The notes below the pieces were generated by a model. The model had not been told where the DNA came from. It ran no database searches and was given only the letters and a program-made list of their open reading frames with translations. A program made the position numbers and the translations under genes. Positions 1 to 10,002 of a DNA stretch of 64,000 nucleotides are shown piece by piece. Positions within the stretch are counted from its first letter, which is position 1; each line of letters begins with the position of its first letter. The stretch lies in assembly GCF_000473995.1 (NCBI RefSeq), contig NC_022571.1:1204501-1268500 (forward strand), given 5' to 3'. The stretch is from Clostridium saccharobutylicum DSM 13864 (GTDB lineage: Bacteria > Bacillota > Clostridia > Clostridiales > Clostridiaceae).

Positions 1-29
1 TCATAAATAATATATTAAAAGCATAGTCA

Positions 30-56
30 TTAGCACTCAATCTTAACGAGTGCTAA
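30..56. promoter_or_regulatory. CIRCE operator (HrcA binding site)
   Basis: A perfect inverted repeat, TTAGCACTC, nine spacer bases, GAGTGCTAA, matches the CIRCE consensus with no mismatch. It ends 17 bases before the hrcA start codon. In Firmicutes the HrcA repressor binds this element, so the operon is expected to be autoregulated and induced by heat or unfolded protein. The promoter itself is cut off by the window edge. Confidence 0.97.
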
Positions 57-73
57 TAAAAAGAGGTGAGGTT

Positions 74-1105
74 ATGAGTATTGATGATAGAAAGATAAAA
101 ATACTTCAAGCTATTATCAATGACTATATTCGTACAGGGGATCCCGTAGGATCGAGAACTATAGCTAAAAACTATGATTTAGGTATTGGTTCTGCAACAA
201 TAAGAAATGAAATGGCTGACCTTGAGGATATGGGATACCTAGAACAACCTCATGCTTCAGCAGGAAGAATTCCTTCAAGTAAGGGGTATAGATTATATGT
301 TGATAAACTTATGGATAATCAAAGATTAACTGAAGAAGAAGACTTGAAGATAAAACAATATATAATTGATTCTGCAATGCTTGAAGTGGATAAGATAGTA
401 AGGCAAACAAGTGCTCTATTATCAGAACTTACAAAATTAACTTGTGTAATTGAAACACCATCAGTAAAAAAAAGCTTTGTTAAATCCATTCAGCTTATTA
501 AGGTTGATGAGCATAATATAGTTTCAGTATTTTTAACAGATACAGGGCTTATAAAAAATCATATAATGAAGTTAATTAATAAAGCGCCAGATGTTAGAAC
601 TTTAACTAGAATAAATGAAGTCATTAACAATAGACTTGTTGGTCTTTCAATAGAACAAATTAATCTTGAAGTAATTAATAATTTAAAAAGAGATTTAGGT
701 GAATATGAAGAGATATTTAATGCCATTTTACCTATTTTATATGAGACATTAAATGTATCAGATTCATCAGAAGTATTTATGGAAGGTGCAACAAATATAT
801 TCAACTATCCAGAATACAATGACATTAATAAAGCTAAGGAAATGCTCTCTCTCCTTAATGATAAGGAAACTATACTGGATTTATTTAATCCACAGGAGGA
901 TATAACTATTAGTATAGGAGATGAAAATTATAAACCGCAAGCTAAGGAGTGCAGTATAATATCTGCAGAATATTCATTTGGAAATAGACCAATAGGAAAA
1001 ATAGGATTAATTGGTCCAAGAAGAATTAACTATTCAAAAGTAATAACAATTATGGCTGAGGTTATAAAAGAGCTTAACAATATATTAAACAATCAAAAAA
1101 TATAA
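74..1105 (+). CDS. hrcA: Heat-inducible transcription repressor HrcA
   Basis: HrcA represses class I heat-shock genes by binding CIRCE, and GroEL is known to assist its folding. The protein (343 aa) has an N-terminal winged helix ([18 protein letters not shown], then GSRTIAKNY and [12 protein letters not shown]) followed by the HrcA dimerisation and inserted domains. A GTG further upstream lies inside the CIRCE element. The ATG at 74 is preferred because GAGGTGAG lies just before it and the protein then begins MSIDDRK. It is the first gene of hrcA-grpE-dnaK-dnaJ, directly behind its own operator. Confidence 0.97.
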   Translation: MSIDDRKIKILQAIINDYIRTGDPVGSRTIAKNYDLGIGSATIRNEMADLEDMGYLEQPHASAGRIPSSKGYRLYVDKLMDNQRLTEEEDLKIKQYIIDSAMLEVDKIVRQTSALLSELTKLTCVIETPSVKKSFVKSIQLIKVDEHNIVSVFLTDTGLIKNHIMKLINKAPDVRTLTRINEVINNRLVGLSIEQINLEVINNLKRDLGEYEEIFNAILPILYETLNVSDSSEVFMEGATNIFNYPEYNDINKAKEMLSLLNDKETILDLFNPQEDITISIGDENYKPQAKECSIISAEYSFGNRPIGKIGLIGPRRINYSKVITIMAEVIKELNNILNNQKI

Positions 1106-1143
1106 TTACTATATTTCGAGAGATGAGGTGTATTTTAAAATAT

Positions 1144-1749
1144 ATGGAAGATAATAAAGAAATTAAAAATGAAGAAATTAAAGAAGAGATAGTTGAAGAA
1201 ACTGAAAATAATACTGAAGAAAATGTAGTTATCGATGAAGCAGAAACTCAAAAAGCTAATGAAGCTTCAGAAGAGGCTGAAAATGCAGAAGAGGATGATC
1301 TTAGTATGTTAAAAGAACAAAATAAGAAATTACAAGAAGAATTAGATGAAGCAAAGGATAGACTTTTAAGATTGACAGCAGAATATGATAATTACAGAAA
1401 AAGAACAACAAAAGAAAAAGAAGGAATCTATAGTGATGCATATGTTGATGTATTAAAAGAAATACTTCCAATTATGGATAACTTAGAGAGAGCTGTAGAT
1501 GCTGAAGGAAGTTTAGAGGATCTAAAGAAAGGTATTGAAATGACAATGAAAGGTTGTCAAGATTCATTTACTAAGCTTGGTGTTGAAGAAATAGATGCCA
1601 GTGGAGAATTTGATCCAAATTATCATAATGCAGTAATGCATATTGAAGATGAAAACTTAGGTAAAAATGTAGTAGCAGAAGTATTCCAAAAGGGATATAA
1701 AAAAGAAGATAAAATTATAAGACACACAATGGTAAAAGTAGCTAATTAA
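1144..1749 (+). CDS. grpE: Nucleotide exchange factor GrpE
   Basis: GrpE releases ADP from DnaK. The N-terminal 60 residues are strongly acidic and low in complexity, followed by a long coiled coil (about residues 60-105) and the beta domain ending in a typical HTMVKVAN tail. The family signature region around ILPIMDNLERA and the NYHNAVMH segment are visible. The start at ATG 1144 gives 201 aa and reads MEDNKEIKNEE. An ATG at 1123 overlaps the GATGAGGTG ribosome-binding stretch, so it is less likely. It lies 38 bases after hrcA in the heat-shock operon. Confidence 0.96.
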   Translation: MEDNKEIKNEEIKEEIVEETENNTEENVVIDEAETQKANEASEEAENAEEDDLSMLKEQNKKLQEELDEAKDRLLRLTAEYDNYRKRTTKEKEGIYSDAYVDVLKEILPIMDNLERAVDAEGSLEDLKKGIEMTMKGCQDSFTKLGVEEIDASGEFDPNYHNAVMHIEDENLGKNVVAEVFQKGYKKEDKIIRHTMVKVAN

Positions 1750-1823
1750 TAATTTGAAAATAAAATTAAAACACAAAATTAAAATTGAAAATAAACTAAT
1801 TAAAGTTTTAGGAGGAATATATA

Positions 1824-3668
1824 ATGGCAAAGATTATAGGAATTGACTTAGGAACTACAAATTCATGTGTAGCAGTTATGGAAGGTGGAGAACCAACTGT
1901 TATAGCTAATGCAGAAGGAGCAAGAACTACTCCATCAGTAGTTTCATTCCAAGCAAATGGTGAAAGATTAGTTGGCCAAGTTGCAAAAAGACAATCAATC
2001 ACAAATCCAGACAAAACTGTTATCTCAATAAAGAGACATATGGGAACAAGTTACAAAGTTAATATAGATGATAAACAATATTCACCACAAGAAATTTCAG
2101 CAATGGTACTTCAAAAAATCAAAGCTGATGCTGAAAGCTATTTAGGAGAAACTGTAACTCAAGCAGTTATTACAGTACCAGCTTACTTTAATGATAGCCA
2201 AAGACAAGCAACTAAGGATGCAGGAAAAATTGCTGGTCTAGAAGTATTAAGAATAATCAATGAACCAACAGCTGCATCATTAGCTTATGGTTTAGATAAA
2301 TTAGATTCAGCTCATAAGATTTTAGTTTACGATTTAGGTGGTGGTACTTTCGATGTATCTATCCTTGATTTAGGAGACGGAGTATTTGAAGTATTATCAA
2401 CTAACGGAGATACAAAGCTTGGTGGAGATGATTTTGATGAAAAGATCATGCACTATATAGCTGATACATTCAAGGCTGAAAATGGAATTGATTTAATGCA
2501 AGACAAGATGGCACTTCAAAGATTAAAAGAAGCTGCTGAAAAAGCTAAAATTGAATTATCATCTTCAACACAAACAAACATTAATTTACCATTCATTACT
2601 GCTGATGCAACTGGTCCAAAGCATATAGATTTAACTTTAACTAGAGCTAAATTCAATGAAATAACTCATGACTTAGTTCAAAGAAGTATTGAGCCAATGA
2701 AAAAAGCATTAGCTGATGCTAAACTTTCATTAAGCGATATAGATAAGATAATCTTAGTAGGTGGATCAACAAGAATTCCAGCTGTTGTTGAAGCAGTTAA
2801 GAACTTTACAGGAAAAGAACCTTCTAAGGGCGTTAATCCAGATGAATGTGTTGCTGTCGGTGCAGCTATTCAAGCAGGTGTATTAACAGGAGAAGTTAAG
2901 GATATAGTACTACTTGATGTTACTCCATTAACATTAGGAATTGAAACAGCAGGTGGAATAGCTACTCCATTAATTGAAAGAAATACAACTATTCCAACAA
3001 AGAAGAGCCAAGTATTCTCAACTGCAGCAGATAATCAAACATCAGTTGAAATCAATGTAGTTCAAGGTGAAAGACAAATGGCTATGGATAATAAGTCACT
3101 TGGACAATTCACATTATCAGGAATAGCTCCAGCTCCAAGAGGAATTCCACAAATCGAAGTTACATTTGATATAGATGCTAATGGTATTGTTAAAGTATCA
3201 GCATTAGATAAAGGAACTGGAAAAGAAGCAAATATTACAATTACAGCTTCAACTAATTTAAGTGATGATGAAGTAGATAAGGCTGTAAAAGAAGCAGAAA
3301 AATTTGCTGAAGAAGATAAGAAGAGAAAAGAAAAGATTGAAGCTGTAAATAATGCAGATCAAACAATTTATCAAATAGAAAAGACATTAAACGAAGTTGG
3401 AGATAAAGCTACAGAAGATGAAAAAGCTGCTGTTACAGCTAAAATCGAAGAACTTAAGAAAGTGAAAGATAGCGATGATGTAGAAGCTATTAAAGCTGCA
3501 ATTGAAGCTGTAAATCAATCATTCTATCCAATAGCTACAAAGATGTATCAACAAGCTGGAGCAGCAGAAGGAGCAGATCCAAATGCAAATGCAAATGCTG
3601 GAGCTCAAAGTGCACCACATGATGATAATGTAGTAGATGCAGATTTTAAAGTAGATGAAGATAAATAA
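1824..3668 (+). CDS. dnaK: Molecular chaperone DnaK (Hsp70)
   Basis: ATP-driven Hsp70 chaperone of the cytoplasm. Visible motifs are [13 protein letters not shown] near the N-terminus (phosphate loop), [21 protein letters not shown] around residue 170 and [12 protein letters not shown] of the ATPase domain, then the substrate domain and an alpha-helical lid ending in an acidic [13 protein letters not shown] tail. The length of 614 aa is normal for Firmicutes, which lack the insert seen in longer Gram-negative homologues. A TAGGAGGAAT ribosome binding site precedes the ATG. Codon use (many CCA, GGA, AGA) looks like that of a highly expressed clostridial gene. Confidence 0.99.
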   Translation: MAKIIGIDLGTTNSCVAVMEGGEPTVIANAEGARTTPSVVSFQANGERLVGQVAKRQSITNPDKTVISIKRHMGTSYKVNIDDKQYSPQEISAMVLQKIKADAESYLGETVTQAVITVPAYFNDSQRQATKDAGKIAGLEVLRIINEPTAASLAYGLDKLDSAHKILVYDLGGGTFDVSILDLGDGVFEVLSTNGDTKLGGDDFDEKIMHYIADTFKAENGIDLMQDKMALQRLKEAAEKAKIELSSSTQTNINLPFITADATGPKHIDLTLTRAKFNEITHDLVQRSIEPMKKALADAKLSLSDIDKIILVGGSTRIPAVVEAVKNFTGKEPSKGVNPDECVAVGAAIQAGVLTGEVKDIVLLDVTPLTLGIETAGGIATPLIERNTTIPTKKSQVFSTAADNQTSVEINVVQGERQMAMDNKSLGQFTLSGIAPAPRGIPQIEVTFDIDANGIVKVSALDKGTGKEANITITASTNLSDDEVDKAVKEAEKFAEEDKKRKEKIEAVNNADQTIYQIEKTLNEVGDKATEDEKAAVTAKIEELKKVKDSDDVEAIKAAIEAVNQSFYPIATKMYQQAGAAEGADPNANANAGAQSAPHDDNVVDADFKVDEDK

Positions 3669-3700
3669 GATTTACTAAAATATATTTATTTAATATAATA

Positions 3701-3732
3701 GGAAGAGGGAAGGCAAGCTCGTCTTCCTTTTT
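3701..3732 (+). terminator. Weak hairpin and T-run between dnaK and dnaJ
   Basis: GGAAG (3708-3712) can pair with CTTCC (3723-3727), or GGAAGA at 3701 with TCTTCC, followed directly by a run of T. It probably attenuates transcription between dnaK and dnaJ, leaving less dnaJ message. The stem is only 5-6 bp, so efficiency is uncertain. Confidence 0.5.
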
Positions 3733-3844
3733 CTAAAGTTACGGGAAAGATAAGTTGTGATGATTTGAATAAAATATTAGTAAATTGTTAACTACAATAT
3801 ATATTTTGTTCAATAAAATAAAACTAGGTGGTGAATGAAAACAA

Positions 3845-4978
3845 ATGGCAAATAAAGACTATTATGAAGTGCTTGGACTTCAAAAAGGTGCAAGTGATGA
3901 CGAAATAAAAAGAGCCTTTAGAAAATTAGCTGTAAAGTATCATCCAGATAGAAACCAAGGAAACACAGAAGCAGAAGAAAAGTTTAAAGAAATAAATGAA
4001 GCTTATCAAGTTCTTTCGGACCCTGAAAAGAAATCAAGATATGATCAATTTGGATCAGCTGCATTTGATGGAAGCGGTGGATTTGGAGGCGGCGGCTTCG
4101 GTGGATTTGATGGATTTGATATGGGTGGTTTCGGAGATATTTTTGAATCATTCTTTGGGGGCGGAGGTGGAAGCTCTAGAAGAAGAAATGGTCCAGTAAG
4201 AGGAAATGATATTGAATATACAATAACATTAACTTTTGAAGAAGCAGTTTTTGGTGTTGAAAAGGAAATCTCAGTTACTAGAAGTGAAAATTGTGAACAT
4301 TGTCATGGTTCTGGAGCAGAACCGGGATCAAGTGTCAAGACTTGTCCTAAATGTGGAGGTTCAGGCCAAGTAAGAGTTCAAAGACAAACACCTCTTGGAA
4401 ATTTTGTTTCAACTTCTACTTGTGATCAATGTGGAGGTTCAGGCAAAATTACAGAAAAGCCATGTAATGCATGTAGGGGTAATGGGAATGTTAGAAAAAC
4501 TAGAAAGATAAAAGTTAACATACCAGCAGGGGTTGATACAGGAAATGTAATGCCTTTAAGAGGACAAGGCGAACATGGATTAAGAGGTGGAAGTCCAGGG
4601 GATTTATATGTAAGAATCAACGTGACACCATCTAAAGTGTTTACAAGAAAAGGAAATGATGTATATATAGACGCTCATATTTCAATGGCTAAGGCAGCTC
4701 TAGGTACGGAAATAACTGTAGCCACTGTAGATGGAAACGTAAAATATACAGTACCAGCAGGTACTCAATCTGGAACAATGTTTAGATTGAAGGGTAAGGG
4801 AATACAAAGAGTAAATTCAAGTGGTAATGGAGATCAATATGTAAAAGTAATTGTTGATATTCCTAAGACATTAAATGAGAGACAGAAAAAAGCACTATAT
4901 GATTTGATGGAAGCATCAGGAGAATCATCTGGTGATGTTACGCCTCATAAGAAAAAATTATTTGGGAAAAATAAATAA
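3845..4978 (+). CDS. dnaJ: Chaperone protein DnaJ (Hsp40)
   Basis: Co-chaperone that stimulates DnaK ATPase and delivers substrates. The J domain is at the N-terminus with the HPD motif (YHPDRN, about residue 34). A Gly/Phe-rich linker follows at about 70-115, then four zinc-binding repeats: [24 protein letters not shown] and the slightly divergent CNACRGNG. The C-terminal substrate-binding domain completes a type I DnaJ of 377 aa. The last gene of the operon, 176 bases after dnaK, with a possible attenuator between them. Confidence 0.98.
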   Translation: MANKDYYEVLGLQKGASDDEIKRAFRKLAVKYHPDRNQGNTEAEEKFKEINEAYQVLSDPEKKSRYDQFGSAAFDGSGGFGGGGFGGFDGFDMGGFGDIFESFFGGGGGSSRRRNGPVRGNDIEYTITLTFEEAVFGVEKEISVTRSENCEHCHGSGAEPGSSVKTCPKCGGSGQVRVQRQTPLGNFVSTSTCDQCGGSGKITEKPCNACRGNGNVRKTRKIKVNIPAGVDTGNVMPLRGQGEHGLRGGSPGDLYVRINVTPSKVFTRKGNDVYIDAHISMAKAALGTEITVATVDGNVKYTVPAGTQSGTMFRLKGKGIQRVNSSGNGDQYVKVIVDIPKTLNERQKKALYDLMEASGESSGDVTPHKKKLFGKNK

Positions 4979-4985
4979 AAAAGTA

Positions 4986-5023
4986 TAAGGTACATGGACT
5001 CGTTATTTTTTGAATGTGCCTAA
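4986..5023 (+). repeat. Family 2 intergenic repeat, short form
   Basis: Starts TAAGGTACATGGACTCG, continues with TTATTTTTTGAATGTGCC and ends TAA. The right half matches the right arm of the family 2 elements at 51.3 and 47.1 kb, while most of the left arm is missing. It lies 7 bases behind dnaJ. The T-rich stretch may help to end transcription. Confidence 0.55.
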
Positions 5024-5025
5024 AT

Positions 5026-5079
5026 AAAAAAACTATCTATATTAATTATGATAATAAATTAATATTAGGTGGTTTTTTT
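5026..5079 (+). terminator. Terminator of the heat-shock operon
   Basis: AAAAAACTATCTATATTAATT pairs, with a few G-U pairs, with AATTAATATTAGGTGGTTTTTTT around a short AT-rich loop. It ends in seven T. It follows dnaJ and the short family 2 repeat. Confidence 0.8.
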
Positions 5080-5480
5080 ATTTATATAGATTACATAACC
5101 ATATATATGATTTGCAATAATAAGAAAGTAGTTAATTTCGTGATTCTATGTGAAATGACTTGAAGTTTATGTATTTTTATAATAACATCACAATTATTTA
5201 GTTTAAAATTATTAATATTAGAATCTGTATATGTCCAATATTTTTATTTAGAGATACATGATACTATTACAAATATTATAATAAAATTTATGTGGATTTA
5301 AAAAAGTAATGACTTTGAATAAAAAAATAATAAAAAAACATACAAAGTATTAATAAGTTAATAAATTAATGTATATATTTATTTGGTTATAATATAAATT
5401 TTTAAAACTTATCCGATAAAACCTATAAATGTAGTAAGAATTATAAAATTAGGTTATAATAAATTAAAAACAAATTAATA
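5080..5480. other. AT-rich gap with no recognised feature
   Basis: About 400 bases between the dnaJ terminator and the siroheme reductase. No open frame with a ribosome binding site was found. Two GGTTATAAT copies (ending at 5393 and 5460) look like -10 boxes but no convincing -35 box lies at the right distance. A regulatory leader is possible but was not recognised. Confidence 0.4.
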
Positions 5481-5495
5481 TAAGGGGGAAAAATT

Positions 5496-7046
5496 TTGGA
5501 TAATTTAAAAGAAAAATTATTAGGTGAAGTGGAAAATTTTAAAGAATTGGGAAATAAATTTTTAGATGGCGAAGTTTCAGTTGGAGATTTCAAAAAAGTT
5601 TCTGGTGGAATGGGCGTGTATTCAGAACGTAGTAAGAAGGATTTCATGATAAGACTTAGAATTCCTTCAGGAATAAGCAGTCTAGATCAAATGAATTGGT
5701 TATGTGATATAGCTGAAAAATATGAACTAGAAAAATTTCATTTGACTACAAGAGAGGCGATTCAATATCATAATCTATCAATAGACCAAGTTTGTGGAAT
5801 TATGAAAGATGGAATTGAAAATAATATATATTCTAGAGGTGGAGGTGGAAATTATCCTAGAAATGTTGCTATGTCTCCATTGGCTGGGGTAGATAAGGAA
5901 GAAGCTTTTGATGTAACGCCATATGCTTTATCTGTTAACAATCATTTTTTAAGCAAAATAACAACATATAAGTTGCCTAGAAAATTTAAAGTTGGTTTTT
6001 CAAGCAGTAATAAGGATTTAGGACATTGTAATGCTACAGATTTAGGTTTCTTGGCAGTTGTTAAAGATAATAAAAAATACTTTAAAGTTTATATGGGCGG
6101 AGGTCTTGGAAGAGATCCTAAGATTTCTATTGAATATGATGAACTTATAGAGCCAAGCAAAGTTTTATATCATGTAGAGGCTATGACAAATTTATTTATA
6201 AACGAAGGAGATTATGAAAATAGAAGCAAGGCTCGTATAAGATACATTGTAGAGCGAATGGGAAAAGAAAAATTTATAGAAGCATACAAAGAGCATTTAC
6301 AAGAAATTATGAAAAATGGCGGACTTGATTTGAATGTAAGTTTAAAAGAATATACTAAAAAAGGTAAAGAAATAGATGAAAAGCATCCTAGACTAGTTGA
6401 GCAAAAACAAAAAGGATTATATAGTGTATACTTCCATCCAATAGGAGGGCAAATATATATCAAAAAATTAAGAAAAATTTTAGATGATATAAAAGATATA
6501 GAAGATTTAGAAATAAGATTAACAATGACAGAAGGAATATACTTTAGAAATTTAAATGGTGAAGAAGCTAAGAAAGTTTTAAGTATAACACAAAATATTG
6601 GTGGGGAAACAGCTCTAGAGCAAAGTGTATCTTGTATTGGTGTGCCAATATGTCAGGTTGGAATTTTACAAAGCCAAAAGACCCTTAATGATATAATTAA
6701 TTATTTTAATGAAAAGGGATATAAAAAAGATATATTGCCTAGAATTCACATATCAGGTTGTGGAAATTCATGTGGAATTCATGAAGTAGTTCCAATTGGA
6801 TTGACAGGAAAGCGTAAAAGAGTGGATGGAAATGTTGAAGATGTATTTGAACTTCATATTAATGGATCATTTGAAGCTAATAATGCAAGACTTGGAAAGG
6901 TTTATGGTGACATACTTGCATGTGAAGTTCCACAATTTTTATATGAACTAGCATTACTTGTAGAAAATAAAAATATTAATTTCAGTGAATATGTTAATAT
7001 TTATGAAAAAGAGTTAAACGAATTAACAAATAAATATAAAAAATAA
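5496..7046 (+). CDS. Siroheme/[4Fe-4S] nitrite or sulfite reductase
   Basis: A 516-aa member of the siroheme-dependent nitrite/sulfite reductase family. These cytoplasmic enzymes carry out six-electron reductions of sulfite to sulfide or nitrite to ammonia. The ligands of the coupled siroheme and 4Fe-4S centre are visible as SCIGVPIC (Cys380, Cys386) and SGCGNSCG (Cys422, Cys426), the Cx5C...Cx3C pattern. The N-terminal half contains the ferredoxin-like half domain (IRLRIPSGISS, then HLTTREAIQYH). The start is a TTG with AAGGGGG eight bases upstream. It stands alone with no reductase flavoprotein or cys/nas neighbour, so the electron donor (probably ferredoxin) and the true substrate cannot be read from context. 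Confidence 0.85.
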   Translation: MDNLKEKLLGEVENFKELGNKFLDGEVSVGDFKKVSGGMGVYSERSKKDFMIRLRIPSGISSLDQMNWLCDIAEKYELEKFHLTTREAIQYHNLSIDQVCGIMKDGIENNIYSRGGGGNYPRNVAMSPLAGVDKEEAFDVTPYALSVNNHFLSKITTYKLPRKFKVGFSSSNKDLGHCNATDLGFLAVVKDNKKYFKVYMGGGLGRDPKISIEYDELIEPSKVLYHVEAMTNLFINEGDYENRSKARIRYIVERMGKEKFIEAYKEHLQEIMKNGGLDLNVSLKEYTKKGKEIDEKHPRLVEQKQKGLYSVYFHPIGGQIYIKKLRKILDDIKDIEDLEIRLTMTEGIYFRNLNGEEAKKVLSITQNIGGETALEQSVSCIGVPICQVGILQSQKTLNDIINYFNEKGYKKDILPRIHISGCGNSCGIHEVVPIGLTGKRKRVDGNVEDVFELHINGSFEANNARLGKVYGDILACEVPQFLYELALLVENKNINFSEYVNIYEKELNELTNKYKK

Positions 7047-7067
7047 TGAAGTAGGGAAAAGAAAGAA

Positions 7068-7121
7068 AATAACAAGTCAAATACGTAAAATATAATTTAA
7101 TGAATTGACTTGTTATTTTTT
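7068..7121 (+). terminator. Terminator after the siroheme reductase
   Basis: AATAACAAGTCAA (7068-7080) pairs perfectly with TTGACTTGTTATT (7105-7117), followed by a T-run. The AATAACAAGTC stem resembles the arm of the family 2 repeats, so it may derive from one. Confidence 0.85.
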
Positions 7122-7215
7122 ATAATTAAATTACTAATAAGTTTTGCATAAAATCCTCTAAATTTTTTATCAAAATCAAGTCAATATAAGTCGTTATCCT
7201 AATTTGAATTTGAGT

Positions 7216-7415
7216 ACGAAACAAAAAAATGCACATATATATGGGCAATTATTGAAAAATGAATTGTTAGAGTTGATAAATAAGAGGTTGTTCACTCGTT
7301 GATTGTTTAAAGCTTGCCTTTGGAGCAATCTGTAAGTGATGCAACCTCTCATTTAGTAACTCCTAATGAAATTTTCCTAGTCATGCGAAATATATATATG
7401 TAACATTTCGGTTGG
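7216..7415 (+). repeat. Family 1 hairpin repeat, copy A
   Basis: A roughly 200-bp imperfect palindrome. Pairs include AGAGTT/AACTC, TAAAT/ATTTA, GAGGTTG/CAACCTC, GATTG/CAATC and outer arms ACATATATAT/ATATATATGT. Its reverse complement aligns closely with copy B at 52601-52805 over the whole length, starting CCAACCGAAAT and including GGAAAATTTCATT and AGATTGCTCCAAAG. It lies between the siroheme reductase terminator and trmB. No coding potential was seen. Confidence 0.85.
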
Positions 7416-7527
7416 CATCAGAAAACTTTACTGTTTATTAATACATGTAAAGTTTGTATTAAAAAATTGCAATATAATTTAATATATGTATAATTATTAT
7501 GAATGATAAAAGATGGAGTGAATGAAC

Positions 7528-8184
7528 ATGAGAATGAGAAAAAAGCCATGGGCAAGACCTGAACTGGAAAGTTGTAATTTTTTTGTTGTAAATCCTAAGC
7601 AGTATAACGGTAAATGGAAAGAAGTGTTTGGAAATGATAATCCTATTTACTTAGAGTTAGGTTGCGGAAAGGGAACTTTTATGGCAGTGCATGGTTCTGA
7701 AAATCCAGATATTAATTATATTGCTGTTGACATAAAAGACGAAGTTTTGGGTTTAGCCAAAAGAAATATTGAAAAAGCATATGAGGAAAAACATAGAACT
7801 GTAGATAATGTAAAATTAATGGCTCAAGAAATTAGAATTATTAATGAAATCTTGGGTGAAGATGATTCAATAGAGAGAATATACATAAATTTTTGCAATC
7901 CTTGGCCTAAGGAGAAACATAAAAAGAGAAGACTAACTCATACAAGGCAGTTAGAACAATATAGACTTTTCTTAAAGAATGAAGGAGAGATTTACTTTAA
8001 AACAGATGATGATGAATTATTTGAAGAATCTCTTGAATATTTTAAGGAAGGTAAGTTTAGAATTAAATATATAACATATGATCTTCATAATAGCGATTTT
8101 GTAGGGAATGTAGAAACTGAACATGAAAAGATGTTTACAGAGCAGGGAATTAAAACTAAGTTTTTAATTGCGGTCAAAGAATAA
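7528..8184 (+). CDS. trmB: tRNA (guanine-N7-)-methyltransferase TrmB
   Basis: Makes m7G46 in the variable loop of tRNA using S-adenosylmethionine. The protein begins [13 protein letters not shown], as in the Bacillus enzyme, and carries the SAM motif [11 protein letters not shown], the [16 protein letters not shown] segment typical of TrmB, and [10 protein letters not shown]. Of three nearby ATG codons (7522, 7528, 7534), the one at 7528 is chosen because GGAGTG lies about seven bases upstream and it matches the family N-terminus (218 aa). Confidence 0.95.
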   Translation: MRMRKKPWARPELESCNFFVVNPKQYNGKWKEVFGNDNPIYLELGCGKGTFMAVHGSENPDINYIAVDIKDEVLGLAKRNIEKAYEEKHRTVDNVKLMAQEIRIINEILGEDDSIERIYINFCNPWPKEKHKKRRLTHTRQLEQYRLFLKNEGEIYFKTDDDELFEESLEYFKEGKFRIKYITYDLHNSDFVGNVETEHEKMFTEQGIKTKFLIAVKE

Positions 8185-8280
8185 AGTTTTCTTTATATAG
8201 ATATAAAGAAAGTAATTATATTAAGTAGAAAAATATGATAATTATAATATATTATTAGAGAAGTAGGAAGGATGATAAAC

Positions 8281-9225
8281 ATGAATGGAATATGGATTGA
8301 GGTTACTGTAATAACTAAAAGTGAGGCTTTGGAACCTATATCAGGAATATTCTATGGATTAGGCTGCCCAAATGTAGCTATTGAAGATCCAGAAGATTTA
8401 CTTTCAAGAGAACAAGGTCCATTAACTTGGGATTTTGCAGATATAAATATATTAGAACATAAGGGGAATGCAGCTGTAGTTAAAGCTTACTTCTCAGAAG
8501 AAGATAATATTGATGAGGTTGTTGAAACTGTAAGACAAAAACTTGAAGAGATTAAGTCTCTTGGACTAGATATAGGTGAAGGAAAAGTAACTTATAGAAA
8601 AATGCACGAAGAAGACTGGGCTAATAATTGGAAACAATATTACAAGCCGGTAAAAATAACAGATAAAATTGTTATTAAACCTATTTGGGAAGAATATGAA
8701 AAGAAAGATGATGAACTAATAATAGAATTAGATCCAGGAATGGCTTTTGGAACTGGTACTCATGAAACTACTAGAATGTGTATTAAGGCATTAGATAAAT
8801 ATGTGAAACCTAATACAACAGTATTTGATGTTGGATGTGGATCAGGAATACTTGCTATAGCAGCTGCAAAGCTTGGAGCTAATCATGTAGTAGGAGTTGA
8901 TTTGGATCCTGTTGCAGTTGATTCTTCTAAGGAAAATATATCATTCAATAATTTGAATAACATTGAAGTTTTAGAAGGAAACCTTTTAGATGTAGTTAGT
9001 GGAAAAGCAGATATAGTAGTTGCCAATATAATAGCAGAAATTATTTGTGTATTAACAGAAGATGTTAAAAAGGCTTTAAATGAAGGTGGATTATTCATTG
9101 TATCAGGTATAATTCATGATAGAGTAGATATGGTTAAAGAAAAGTTTGCAGAATGTGGATTTGAAGTTATGGAAATAAATAAAGATGGAGAATGGAACTG
9201 TATAGTTGCAAAATCTATTGGATAA
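8281..9225 (+). CDS. prmA: Ribosomal protein L11 methyltransferase
   Basis: SAM-dependent methylation of ribosomal protein L11. The class I methyltransferase core VFDVGCGSGILAIAAAKLGA with VVGVDLDPVAV and the ANIIAEII motif are visible in the C-terminal half. The N-terminal half is the L11-recognition domain (GIWIEVTVITKSEALEPISG). An ATG at 8272 abuts the AGGAAGG site directly, so the ATG at 8281 (314 aa, MNGIWIEV) fits better. It is followed after nine bases by rsmE and these genes are probably cotranscribed. In Bacillus prmA and rsmE also follow dnaJ. Confidence 0.95.
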   Translation: MNGIWIEVTVITKSEALEPISGIFYGLGCPNVAIEDPEDLLSREQGPLTWDFADINILEHKGNAAVVKAYFSEEDNIDEVVETVRQKLEEIKSLGLDIGEGKVTYRKMHEEDWANNWKQYYKPVKITDKIVIKPIWEEYEKKDDELIIELDPGMAFGTGTHETTRMCIKALDKYVKPNTTVFDVGCGSGILAIAAAKLGANHVVGVDLDPVAVDSSKENISFNNLNNIEVLEGNLLDVVSGKADIVVANIIAEIICVLTEDVKKALNEGGLFIVSGIIHDRVDMVKEKFAECGFEVMEINKDGEWNCIVAKSIG

Positions 9226-9234
9226 GGAGCGAAT

Positions 9235-10002
9235 ATGCATAAGTTTTTTACAGAGTCTCATAATATTACTGAAACAGAAGGACGTATCCATGGTGATGAT
9301 GTAAAACATATATATAAGGTTTTAAGATTATCTGAAGGAGAAAAAGTAATATTAAATAATTGTGAAGGTATAGAATATCTAGGAACAATAAGCTCTATAA
9401 CAAAAAGTGAAGTTATAGTTAACATAATTAGCAAATTAGATATAGATAATGAGAGTACCGTTAAAATTCATCTTTTTCAAGGGTTGCCAAAAGGACAAAA
9501 AATGGACTTAATAGTTCAAAAGGGAACGGAATTGGGAGTGTTTGAATTTATTCCTACTATTACTTCAAGAGTTGATGTAAAGTTAAAAGGAGAATTTAAA
9601 AAACTTGATAGATTAAATAGAATAGCGTTAGAAGCTTCAAAGCAATCTAAAAGAAGTATAATTCCTAAGGTAAAAGAAGTTGTTACTTTTGATGAAGCAT
9701 TGGAAGAGTTAAAAGACATGGATTTAATTTTAATTCCGTATGAAAATGCAGAAGACTTTGGTATAAAAAGTCTTATAAAAGATCTTAATAAGAATAATAT
9801 AGATTTAAATAAAATAAATAATGTTGGAATTTTAATAGGTCCCGAAGGTGGATTTGAGGAAGAAGAAATTAAAATTTTAAAAGACCAAGGTGCTTATATT
9901 ATAACACTTGGAAATAGAATATTACGTACGGAAACAGCTGGATTTACAGCAACAGCTTTAATTCAATATGAATTAGGAGATTTAGGAGGAAAGTTACTGT
10001 AA
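9235..10002 (+). CDS. rsmE: 16S rRNA (uracil1498-N3)-methyltransferase RsmE
   Basis: A SPOUT-class methyltransferase of 255 aa that modifies U1498 of 16S rRNA. The N-terminal PUA-like domain includes HIYKVLRLSEGEKVIL. The knotted SAM site is visible as ILIGPEGGFEEEE near residue 200 and LGNRILRTETAG near the end. GGAGCG lies just before the ATG. The stop codon overlaps the possible ATG of mtaB (TAATG), which points to coupled translation. Confidence 0.95.
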   Translation: MHKFFTESHNITETEGRIHGDDVKHIYKVLRLSEGEKVILNNCEGIEYLGTISSITKSEVIVNIISKLDIDNESTVKIHLFQGLPKGQKMDLIVQKGTELGVFEFIPTITSRVDVKLKGEFKKLDRLNRIALEASKQSKRSIIPKVKEVVTFDEALEELKDMDLILIPYENAEDFGIKSLIKDLNKNNIDLNKINNVGILIGPEGGFEEEEIKILKDQGAYIITLGNRILRTETAGFTATALIQYELGDLGGKLL

